Shown here one piece after another: positions 5,716-11,541 of a stretch of DNA of 13,466 nucleotides. The translations under genes were made by a program, and so were the position numbers. Positions within the stretch are counted from its first letter, which is position 1, and every line of letters starts with the position of its first letter. The DNA is taken from NCBI GenBank assembly GCA_028686565.1, contig JAQUBU010000042.1:1-13466 (forward strand), in the 5' to 3' direction. The notes under the pieces are model-generated. The model searched no databases. It saw only the letters and a list, made by a program, of their open reading frames with translations, and was not told where the DNA came from. Source of the DNA: Syntrophomonadaceae bacterium. GTDB taxonomy: Bacteria; Bacillota; Syntrophomonadia; Syntrophomonadales; Syntrophomonadaceae.

Positions 5716-6627
5716 TTGCCTAATCTTAGAGGTATGCTTTGTCTGGCAGGTGCCTTCATGATGGCTGGAAGTTCCATTGTTGCCGCCCGATTTGTCTCTG
5801 GCAGTTTGGAAGTGTTTACCATTGCGGCGGTCAGCCTGTTGCTGGCTATGGTCGGTTTACTGCATCTCTGCTTATTCCGCCTGAAAAACAATATACGTTT
5901 TCTTTCCCTGCAAGATTGGCTGAATCTGATGATGCAAGCGATTTTCGGCATATTTCTATTCCGCTTGTTTTTGTTAAAGGGTTTAACCTGCACCAGCGCA
6001 GGCGAAGCTGGTATACTTACCGGAGCCACCCCGGCTTTAACCGCTATACTGGCTGGATTGTTACTCAAGGAACCCATATATAAGGCACGAATCCTCGGTA
6101 TTACTCTTACGGTAACCGGCATTATACTAATCCAAACAATTTCCTGGCCAGGTCAGAGTTTTACTTCAGGGCATTTCTTGGGGAATCTATTAGTACTCTG
6201 CGCTGCCGGGTGTGAAGCATTATTTAATATTCTTTCCAAACTTAATAGTATTAAAGCTTCCGCAACTAAGCTGCCCAGCATCGACCCTGTAGTCCAGACC
6301 ACACTGGTAGCGGGGATGGCTTTGCTGCTTTGCCTGTGGCCTGCCCGCCTGGAGCATCCTATATTAGCCTTATCCTCTTTAGAAATCACTGCATGGCTGG
6401 CCTTGATATGGTACGGCCTGTTTGTTACCGCACTGGGCTTCATCCTCTGGTACGCCGGTATCCGGCGCTGTGATGCTTCAGTAGCCGCAGCATTCTCCGG
6501 TATGATGCCATTGACTGCTCTGCTTCTCGCCGTATTCTTGCTGGGTGAAGATCCCCATTGGCAGCAGTGGTCGGGAGGATTTATGGTGGTACTGGGTATG
6601 CTGCTGACCGGGTTGCAAAAATCCTAA
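5716..6627 (+). CDS. EamA-family (DMT superfamily) membrane transporter
   Basis: Integral membrane protein of 303 residues with about ten hydrophobic helices arranged as two EamA repeats (about 5-140 and 150-300), typical of drug/metabolite exporters. The first repeat begins GMLCLAGAFMMAGSSIVAARF and contains CTSAGEAGILTGATPALTAI; the second ends ASVAAAFSGMMPLTALLLAV, then LLGEDPHWQQWSGGFMVVLGM. The start is TTG at 5716, supported by AAGGGGGG seven bases upstream; a later ATG at 5734 has no ribosome site. It is divergent from the MocR gene with a shared 130-base control region, an arrangement known for MocR/EamA pairs in Firmicutes. The substrate is unknown; export of an amino acid, amine or vitamin B6-related compound is a reasonable guess. 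Confidence 0.9.
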   Translation: MPNLRGMLCLAGAFMMAGSSIVAARFVSGSLEVFTIAAVSLLLAMVGLLHLCLFRLKNNIRFLSLQDWLNLMMQAIFGIFLFRLFLLKGLTCTSAGEAGILTGATPALTAILAGLLLKEPIYKARILGITLTVTGIILIQTISWPGQSFTSGHFLGNLLVLCAAGCEALFNILSKLNSIKASATKLPSIDPVVQTTLVAGMALLLCLWPARLEHPILALSSLEITAWLALIWYGLFVTALGFILWYAGIRRCDASVAAAFSGMMPLTALLLAVFLLGEDPHWQQWSGGFMVVLGMLLTGLQKS

Positions 6628-6727
6628 CCATATCTCCCATAATTCGATAGTTATCCAGTTGTTTGGTCTTCAGTTCAGAAAATGTATATTCTTGGCCCAT
6701 CTTTTCTTTCAGATGAATAATCACCAT
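6581..6727 (-). CDS. Small unidentified reading frame or gene remnant
   Basis: A 48-codon frame beginning MVIIHLKEKMGQEYTFSEL and continuing KTKQLDNYRIMGDMVRIF. It stays open upstream for ten more codons (NSTVVRQLYT). The residue composition and codon choice look like protein between about 6628 and 6760, an interval otherwise without a gene, but the last 15 codons run into the exporter gene on the other strand. No ribosome site precedes the ATG. I do not recognise a family. It may be the remnant of a decayed gene; a chance frame cannot be excluded. Confidence 0.25.
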   Translation of the reverse strand: MVIIHLKEKMGQEYTFSELKTKQLDNYRIMGDMVRIFATRSAAYPVPP

Positions 6728-6738
6728 CGTATATAGTT

Positions 6739-6755
6739 GTCGAACTACAGTCGAA
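6739..6755. repeat. GTCGAA direct repeat upstream of the activator promoter
   Basis: GTCGAA occurs at 6739-6744 and 6750-6755, eleven bases apart (about one helical turn), just upstream of the candidate -35. It could be a binding site for a regulator of the sigma-54 activator gene. Confidence 0.3.
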
Positions 6756-6761
6756 TTTTAG

Positions 6762-6790
6762 TTAATAAATGAGCTGGAAAAATGTATAAT
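6762..6790 (+). promoter_or_regulatory. Vegetative-type promoter of the sigma-54 activator gene
   Basis: TTAATA (6762-6767), a 17-base spacer and a perfect TATAAT (6785-6790), followed by a ~46-base leader to the TTG start. The -35 is weak but the -10 and spacing are ideal. Confidence 0.5.
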
Positions 6791-6836
6791 TCTATTTACA
6801 GGCTTTAGAATAGCTTGATTAAAGGGGGGTAATCCT

Positions 6837-9293
6837 TTGCCTAATTTAGATATAGAAGGCATAAAAGAATTTCTGCTGGAGAGTCCGTTCATGGCTCTGG
6901 TCATGGTTGATAAAAATGCTCACATAACCTTTATGAACCAAACCTTTTTGGATTTGCTGGGCCTGCGCCGGGAGCAGGCTATCGGCAAACATGTCCTGGA
7001 AGTCCTGCCGCACTCAGAATTACCTGAAGTTCTTAAAACAGGAAGAATTGACAAAGCTGACATCTGGCCTATAGCTGGTCATGATTCTGTTGTGACCCGC
7101 TTGCCTATAGTCAAGGATGGAGAAATCGTAGGAGCAATTGGGCAAAGTTTCTTTCTGGATATGCCCGGAGCCAGGATTTTAATGCAAAAACTACAGGAAA
7201 CGGAAGAAGAATTTCAGGCATTTTCCGAGGCTCTGATCGAAAGCCCCTACATGGTTTATGTATGTGTAAATAAAGAAGGTCTGATTACCATGATGAATCA
7301 GACTTACCTGGATGAATTGAAATTGGAGAAAAAGGATGTCATAGGCAAGCCCATTCGTGAGATAATACCGCAATCGCAGCTCCCCGATGTATTACGCACG
7401 GGGCGGGTTGATAAGGCCGATATCTGGCCGGTTAACGGACGGGATACCATTGTCACCCGTTTACCCATTATAAAAAACGGTGAAATAATCGGCGCTGTTG
7501 GCAAGAGCCTTTTTCTCGATGTTTCCGGCGTGAAAGTTATGATGCAGAAAATGCAGGAAACCAAAAAAGAATTCCGTTCGCTTTCTGAGGCCTTGATCGA
7601 AAGCCCCTATATGCTTTATGTCATAGTTGACAAGGATGGAATGATTACTGCTATTAACCGGACCTTCCTAGATATTCTGGTTATGAACAAGGACGAAGTA
7701 GTAGGCAAACACATTGCTGATATAGTGCCGAATTCAGAACTGCCAGTGATTTTGAAAACCGGTCGAATTGATGAAGCGGTCTTTTGGACCATTAACGGAC
7801 GGGATACGATCATGAGCCGTATGCCGGTTATACAGGACGGCAAAATAATTGGGGCTATTGCCAAAAGTCTTTTCCTTGATATGTCGGGAGCCAAGCTTTT
7901 TATGCAAAAACTATATGAAAGCGAGAAGGAATTCCGGGTTATATCCGAAGCATTGATCGAAAGCCCCTACATGGTTTATGTCATTGTAGACAAGGATGGT
8001 ATAATAACCGCTGCCAATCCCACCTATCTGGATACCCTTGGTCTGGAGAAGAGCCAGGCGGTAGGCCGGCATATCCTTGATGTTACCCCCCATTCACTGC
8101 TGCCCGAAATCCTCAAAACGGGCAGAATTGATGAAGCCGACATTTATTCGGTTAATGGCAAAAAATTCATTGTAACCCGTATTCCCATCATAGAAAACGG
8201 CGAGATAATCGGCGCCATCGCCCGTAGCCTGTTTATGGACATGTCGGGTGCCAGAGCTCTTATGAACAAACTGCAAGAAACTGAAAAAGAATTAAACATC
8301 TATAAGGAGGAAATCCGCCAGGGCTACCAGGCGCAGTGGCAGTTTAAAGATTTAATCGGTGAATCTCCGGCCTTTAACCGGCTAAAATCGGTTGCCGAAC
8401 AATTATCCCATACCGTTTCGACTGTGCTTATTACCGGAGAAAGCGGAACTGGCAAGGAGTTGTTTGCCCAATCCATTCACAATTCCAGCAACCGCAGCAA
8501 TCACCCCTTTGTTAAGATTAACTGCGCAGCCCTGCCTGAAAGCCTTCTGGAATCGGAGTTATTCGGTTATGAGGACGGGGCTTTTACCGGTGCCCGCAAA
8601 GGCGGCAAGCACGGCAAGTTTGAGTTGGCAATGGGGGGTACTATATTCCTGGATGAGATAGGCGATATGCCTTTGAACATGCAGACCAAGCTCTTGACCG
8701 TATTGCAGGACCGGATCGTTGAAAGGGTAGGGGCCACCAAACCCATCTATGTAAACGTCCGGGTGATTGCCGCCACCAACTCCGATCTGGAACAACTGGT
8801 AGCCGAACAGAAGTTTCGCCGGGACTTGTTTTACCGTCTCAATGTAGTAAGGTTGAGTCTTCCCCCGCTAAGGGAACGCAGTGAAGACATTCCTTTGCTG
8901 GTTAATGTCCTGATGCAAAAGATAAATTCCAGACTGGGCACCAATATCAAAAAAATCTCCCCCAAGGTTATTGAGCTTATGCAGAATTACTCCTGGCCGG
9001 GCAATATCCGGGAGCTGGAAAACCTCCTGGAGAGAGCCCTTAATCTGGCAGATATGAAACGGGAAAACAGCATTACCATCAAGCATTTCCCCAACCTGCT
9101 GGAAAATGCCTATAATCGCAATGAACCTGCTCTGTCCACACTTCCGGATGCCATCGAGCAGCTGGAAAAACAGATAATCGTTCAAGCCATGGAGAGAACC
9201 AGCGGCAATAAGGTTCAAACTGCTAAAATTCTGGGCATTCACACCTCGGCCCTGTATCGCAAACTTGCCAAGTATGGCCTGGAACAGTTGTAG
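6837..9293 (+). CDS. Sigma-54-dependent transcription activator with four tandem PAS domains
   Basis: Bacterial enhancer-binding protein of 818 residues with no phosphoreceiver domain. Four PAS units start at ESP residues 15, 135, 255 and 375, exactly 120 residues apart; each repeats a (V/I)D/NK.G.IT..N.T.LD motif, LP..LKTGR(I/V)D, R.P(I/V)...GEI(I/V)GA(I/V) and S.FLDM.G. A short coiled linker leads to the AAA+ domain (about 503-735) with Walker A GESGTGKE (534-541), the sigma-54 contact loop GAFTGA (581-586) and Walker B IFLDE (Asp606, Glu607). The arginine region FRRDLFYRLNV and a Fis-type helix-turn-helix (about 775-818, QTAKILGIHTSALYRKL) follow. TTG at 6837 is supported by AAGGGGGG. The -24/-12 promoter 360 bases downstream, before the thiolase gene, is the obvious target. 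The ligand is unknown; an acyl-CoA or fatty-acid-related signal is inferred from context. Confidence 0.95.
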   Translation: MPNLDIEGIKEFLLESPFMALVMVDKNAHITFMNQTFLDLLGLRREQAIGKHVLEVLPHSELPEVLKTGRIDKADIWPIAGHDSVVTRLPIVKDGEIVGAIGQSFFLDMPGARILMQKLQETEEEFQAFSEALIESPYMVYVCVNKEGLITMMNQTYLDELKLEKKDVIGKPIREIIPQSQLPDVLRTGRVDKADIWPVNGRDTIVTRLPIIKNGEIIGAVGKSLFLDVSGVKVMMQKMQETKKEFRSLSEALIESPYMLYVIVDKDGMITAINRTFLDILVMNKDEVVGKHIADIVPNSELPVILKTGRIDEAVFWTINGRDTIMSRMPVIQDGKIIGAIAKSLFLDMSGAKLFMQKLYESEKEFRVISEALIESPYMVYVIVDKDGIITAANPTYLDTLGLEKSQAVGRHILDVTPHSLLPEILKTGRIDEADIYSVNGKKFIVTRIPIIENGEIIGAIARSLFMDMSGARALMNKLQETEKELNIYKEEIRQGYQAQWQFKDLIGESPAFNRLKSVAEQLSHTVSTVLITGESGTGKELFAQSIHNSSNRSNHPFVKINCAALPESLLESELFGYEDGAFTGARKGGKHGKFELAMGGTIFLDEIGDMPLNMQTKLLTVLQDRIVERVGATKPIYVNVRVIAATNSDLEQLVAEQKFRRDLFYRLNVVRLSLPPLRERSEDIPLLVNVLMQKINSRLGTNIKKISPKVIELMQNYSWPGNIRELENLLERALNLADMKRENSITIKHFPNLLENAYNRNEPALSTLPDAIEQLEKQIIVQAMERTSGNKVQTAKILGIHTSALYRKLAKYGLEQL
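6879..8318 (+). repeat. Four in-frame tandem PAS repeats of exactly 360 bases
   Basis: Equivalent codons for ESP(F/Y)M lie at 6879, 7239, 7599 and 7959, with no insertion or deletion in any unit. Units 2 and 4 share 19 identical bases from 7234/7954 onward (ATCGAAAGCCCCTACATGG). The preserved phase points to repeated unequal duplication of one PAS-encoding unit. Unit 1 is the most diverged at its start. Confidence 0.85.
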
Positions 9294-9327
9294 AACTGAA
9301 TTTTAGGATTATTGCAGGGGTTGCTAT

Positions 9328-9344
9328 CCTATTTTGATAGACCA
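9328..9344. promoter_or_regulatory. Candidate upstream activator site, copy 1
   Basis: CCTATTTTGATAGACCA matches 16 of 17 bases of the copy at 9540-9556. It overlaps a CTATC/GATAG dyad (9324-9340). Its centre is about 340 bases upstream of the predicted sigma-54 transcription start. Confidence 0.45.
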
Positions 9345-9525
9345 TTTTTCTAACTGAACTTTTAAAGTTAAATACTATTATCCCAGGCTGCAGCACACTT
9401 ATAAGCCATTACCTTGCGCTGCTATCCCGAATTAATTAATTGATCACAAAGGTATAATAAAACACTGTCTTGTTTTAGGAAATTGCCTCAAACGCCTATA
9501 AACTCCTGCTGCCATTATTCCTGGC

Positions 9526-9568
9526 ATGATATTGTTTGCCCTATTTTGATATACCAAAACAATATCAT
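9526..9568. promoter_or_regulatory. 12-bp inverted repeat enclosing the second copy of the candidate activator site
   Basis: ATGATATTGTTT (9526-9537) and AAACAATATCAT (9557-9568) are perfect arms. The 19-base spacer is almost filled by CCTATTTTGATATACCA (9540-9556), the second copy of the 17-base repeat. The centre lies about 130 bases upstream of the predicted transcription start, the usual enhancer range for sigma-54 activators. The arrangement suggests the binding site of the four-PAS activator; this is inference. Confidence 0.55.
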
Positions 9569-9586
9569 AATCTTCGTTATTGCACT

Positions 9587-9624
9587 GCGATATGCCGTTT
9601 AAATGCCGGAATATCGCTTTTTTT
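9587..9624 (+). terminator. Intrinsic-terminator-like hairpin just upstream of the sigma-54 promoter
   Basis: GCGATATGCCG (9587-9597) pairs with CGGAATATCGC (9607-9617) with one G-A mismatch and a 9-base loop, followed by seven T. It would stop read-through from the activator gene before the sigma-54 promoter, insulating the thiolase gene. Confidence 0.7.
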
Positions 9625-9652
9625 GATGCCCACATTTCAACTCTAAAACACT

Positions 9653-9668
9653 TGGCATCATTTTTGCT
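9653..9668 (+). promoter_or_regulatory. Sigma-54 (-24/-12) promoter for the thiolase gene
   Basis: TGGCAT-CATTT-TTGCT matches the consensus TGGCAY-N5-TTGCW. The invariant GG (9654-9655) and GC (9666-9667) have the required ten bases between them. Transcription should start near 9678-9680, giving a leader of about 290 bases. The sigma-54 activator gene lies immediately upstream. Confidence 0.82.
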
Positions 9669-9684
9669 TTGTATCAATACAAAG
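9667..9684. promoter_or_regulatory. Perfect palindrome over the predicted transcription start
   Basis: CTTTGTAT-CA-ATACAAAG, 8-base arms with a 2-base centre, begins in the -12 element and covers the expected +1. Such a site could bind a repressor that blocks the sigma-54 promoter. The shape does not match the Rex consensus. Confidence 0.5.
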
Positions 9685-9727
9685 ACATTTAGCTGCTAAC
9701 CTGCAGAATTAAATCAATTTGTGAAAG

Positions 9728-9738
9728 CAAGGAGGTGA
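9728..9738 (+). promoter_or_regulatory. Strong ribosome-site sequence without a gene
   Basis: CAAGGAGGTGA is nearly a full complement of the 16S rRNA 3' end, but no ATG, GTG or TTG opens a usable frame just after it. It lies about 50 bases into the predicted thiolase leader and 230 bases before the thiolase gene. It may be the relic of a lost or leader gene, or have a role in the leader RNA. Confidence 0.4.
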
Positions 9739-9971
9739 ATATCTTTAGTTTTCGACCTGGACTAATCAGTTAAATAGATATGAGATTAAGAGGGTCTGTC
9801 TGCTTAATAACTGCAGTAAATAATTACTATAGCAGTCATTATGGCATTCGCAGCAGTTCCAGCTGAACTGTCAACCGGCCAGAGGTCTTGATTGACTTTG
9901 GCCTTCCTGGGAGAAGCACAAGTTGTTTTACAGTTAAATTAATATTAGAAATATATAGGGGGTTATCAATA

Positions 9972-11183
9972 ATGATGAAAGAAATACAGGATGTAGTAAT
10001 AGTGAGCGCTTGCAGAACACCAATCGCCAAGTTTATGGGCAGTCTCAAGGATTTTCAGGCCCTTCAACTAGCCACCATCGTTGCCAAGGACGCTATAAAC
10101 AGAGCTGGCATTAATCCTGAAATAATCGACGAAATCGTAATGGGTGAAGTATACCCGCACATGCAGGGTTCCCTGCCTGCCCGCCAGGTAGCAATGGCTG
10201 CCGGGCTGCCGGTTCGCAGCAATGCCTGTAATGTCAACCAGAATTGTGCTTCCGGTATGCGCGCTCTGGATATTGCCATTAACCATATTCAACTGGGGAA
10301 AACCGATATTGCTCTCGTAGTTGGTGTAGAAAGCATGACCAATGCACCTTACATGATCCCCAAAGCCCGCATGGGCTACCGGATGGGACCAGGTCAGATA
10401 GAAGATGCGATGCTTCACGATGGCCTGGTAGACCGTCTGGTTCCTGGCCATATGGGTGTAACGGCCGAAAATATCGCTGAAAAATACGGCATTACCCGCG
10501 AAGAATGCGACCAGTTAGCCCTTGAGAGCCATCAAAAAGCAACCCGGGCCGCTGGGGATGGAACCTTCACCCGTGAAATTACTCCCGTAGAAATCAAGTC
10601 AAAAAAAGGTGTGACTTATTATGACAAGGATGAGCATATGATTCCCAATGCCAGTATGGAATCCATGGCCAAGCTGCCGACTGCTTTCAGAAAAGGCGGA
10701 GTGGTTACTGCTGCCAACGCTTCCGGCCTTAATGATGCTGCCGCTGCAGTTATCATCATGTCCAAAAATAAAGCTCTGGAACTGGGCTTAAACCCTTTAA
10801 TGAAATTGATAAATATCTGTGCTGAAGGCGTAGCACCCGAAGTAATGGGTCTGGGTCCCGCCGTAGCTATTCCCAAGTGCCTGAAAGAAGCGGATATGAA
10901 GTTTGAGGATGTTGAATACTGGGAAATCAACGAAGCTTTTGCCCCCCAGGTTATCGGTGTTGGCAGAATGCTCAAGGAAGATTTCGGTATTGAATGGGAT
11001 ACCAGCAAAATAAATATCAATGGTTCCGGCATCGGCCTGGGACATCCAGTGGGATGTACAGCTCTGCGCATTGTAGTTTCTCTGTATTATGAACTGGAAA
11101 AACAAGGCAAGAATATTGGCGGAGCCTCCCTCTGCGTAGGCGGCGGACCGGCCATGTGCTCCCTGTGGACCAGAGAAATATAA
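9972..11183 (+). CDS. Acetyl-CoA acetyltransferase (thiolase)
   Basis: Cytoplasmic thiolase of 403 residues (typical family length about 390-400) that cleaves acetoacetyl-CoA with CoA to two acetyl-CoA, or runs in reverse. The catalytic nucleophile is Cys92 in NQNCASGMRA; the other active-site residues are His358 in GSGIGLGHPVGCTALR and Cys388 in LCVGGGPAM. VVTAANASGLNDAAAAV and WEINEAFAPQ are also conserved thiolase signatures. The frame is open from TTG 9888, but the start is ATG 9972, preceded by AGGGGG (9957-9962); a second ATG follows at once. It lies downstream of the sigma-54 promoter and upstream of the CoA-transferase, which suits beta-oxidation of butyrate-like acids. Chain-length preference cannot be read from the sequence; C4 is favoured by context. 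Confidence 0.94.
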   Translation: MMKEIQDVVIVSACRTPIAKFMGSLKDFQALQLATIVAKDAINRAGINPEIIDEIVMGEVYPHMQGSLPARQVAMAAGLPVRSNACNVNQNCASGMRALDIAINHIQLGKTDIALVVGVESMTNAPYMIPKARMGYRMGPGQIEDAMLHDGLVDRLVPGHMGVTAENIAEKYGITREECDQLALESHQKATRAAGDGTFTREITPVEIKSKKGVTYYDKDEHMIPNASMESMAKLPTAFRKGGVVTAANASGLNDAAAAVIIMSKNKALELGLNPLMKLINICAEGVAPEVMGLGPAVAIPKCLKEADMKFEDVEYWEINEAFAPQVIGVGRMLKEDFGIEWDTSKININGSGIGLGHPVGCTALRIVVSLYYELEKQGKNIGGASLCVGGGPAMCSLWTREI

Positions 11184-11231
11184 ATAGGCGAAAAACGTTT
11201 CCCGCCTATTTAAACGGTCGGTGACCTATTA
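11181..11231. repeat. Repeat element A, copy 1
   Basis: The core from 11186 to 11231 is identical to 11321-11366 except for one base. It starts at the thiolase stop codon and contains TAAATAGGCG (11181-11190) and CGCCTATTTA (11203-11212), a perfect 10-bp stem whose 12-base loop includes AAACGTTT, then a GGTC/GACC dyad. As the first sequence after the stop codon it could protect the thiolase mRNA 3' end. No U-tract follows. Confidence 0.75.
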
Positions 11232-11261
11232 TCCAAATAGGCAATGAGTTCTATTCTCCCG

Positions 11262-11325
11262 CGCCTCGTTGCTGCGGTGTGAAAGAAACTGCTCTACAGT
11301 TTCTTCAGATGCTTTAAACGAGGCG
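11262..11325. repeat. Repeat element B, copy 1, with terminal inverted repeats
   Basis: The ends CGCCTCGTT (11262-11270) and AACGAGGCG (11317-11325) are exact complements. Inside, AAGAAACTG and CAGTTTCTT form a 9-bp hairpin with a 5-base loop (about 11283-11305). The first 49 bases recur at 11469-11517 with three mismatches. The right end overlaps the start of repeat A copy 2. Confidence 0.7.
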
Positions 11326-11366
11326 AAAAACGTTTCCCGCCTATTTGAACGGTCGGTGACCTATTA
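11321..11366. repeat. Repeat element A, copy 2
   Basis: Identical to 11186-11231 at 45 of 46 positions, 135 bases apart. The flank differs: here it is preceded by AACG and followed by ACAAAAC, features it shares with the diverged inverted copy at 13125-13180. Confidence 0.75.
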
Positions 11367-11431
11367 ACAAAACAGACGGCGGGTTATAACGGGACGGAAG
11401 TCTGAAAAAATCTTTTAATTACTTTTGTGCC

Positions 11432-11460
11432 TTGATTAAGCGAAAGGAACGATAATAAAT
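11432..11460 (+). promoter_or_regulatory. Possible vegetative promoter before the CoA-transferase
   Basis: TTGATT (11432-11437), 17 bases, ATAAAT (11455-11460). Both hexamers are moderate matches. It would give the CoA-transferase its own transcript, separate from the sigma-54-driven thiolase; there is no -24/-12 match in this gap. Confidence 0.3.
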
Positions 11461-11468
11461 ATGTCTTC

Positions 11469-11517
11469 CGCCTCGTTGCAGCGGTGCGAAAGAAACTGCT
11501 CCACAGTTTCTTCAGAT
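11469..11517. repeat. Repeat element B, copy 2
   Basis: Matches 11262-11310 at 46 of 49 positions and keeps the 9-bp AAGAAACTG/CAGTTTCTT hairpin. The right arm AACGAGGCG of copy 1 is here replaced by AAAGGAGGA, which is the ribosome site of the CoA-transferase. Confidence 0.7.
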
Positions 11518-11521
11518 TCTT

Positions 11522-11529
11522 AAAGGAGG
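11522..11529 (+). promoter_or_regulatory. CoA-transferase ribosome site at the edge of a repeat
   Basis: AAAGGAGG lies 12 bases before the ATG at 11542, a long spacing. It occupies the position of the right arm of repeat B, so CCTC in the left arm (11471-11474) could pair with its GAGG and hide it. Confidence 0.5.
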
Positions 11530-11541
11530 AATTCTTCCAAA

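Larger units (their letters stand above)
9294..9971 (+). other. 678-base control region between activator and thiolase genes
   Basis: No convincing gene. It holds, in order: a 6-bp hairpin (9304-9330, TAGGAT/ATCCTA) followed by TTTT that may end the activator transcript; a 17-base direct repeat in two copies; a 12-bp inverted repeat; a terminator-like hairpin; a sigma-54 promoter; a palindrome over the predicted start; a strong ribosome-site sequence without a gene; and then about 230 bases in which nothing else is clear. Confidence 0.7.

Noticed and set aside
6879..8318. CRISPR-like or satellite repeat array
   Set aside because: The 360-base periodicity is in frame and encodes PAS domains; there are no short direct repeats with unique spacers.
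9444..9677. A 77-codon minus-strand frame in the sigma-54 control region
   Set aside because: It would begin with TTG without a ribosome site and runs across a terminator hairpin, a -24/-12 promoter and a 12-bp inverted repeat, all of which explain the sequence better.
9667..9684. Rex (NADH-sensing) operator
   Set aside because: Rex sites have TTGT and ACAA arms about ten bases apart; here the gap is six, so the geometry is wrong.
9888..9971. Upstream extension of the thiolase to a TTG at 9888
   Set aside because: The added 28 residues are not thiolase-like, and the ATG at 9972 has AGGGGG at a proper distance and a family-typical N-terminus.
10619..11071. A 150-codon minus-strand frame opposite the thiolase
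   Set aside because: A shadow frame of a strongly supported thiolase gene, without any family signal.
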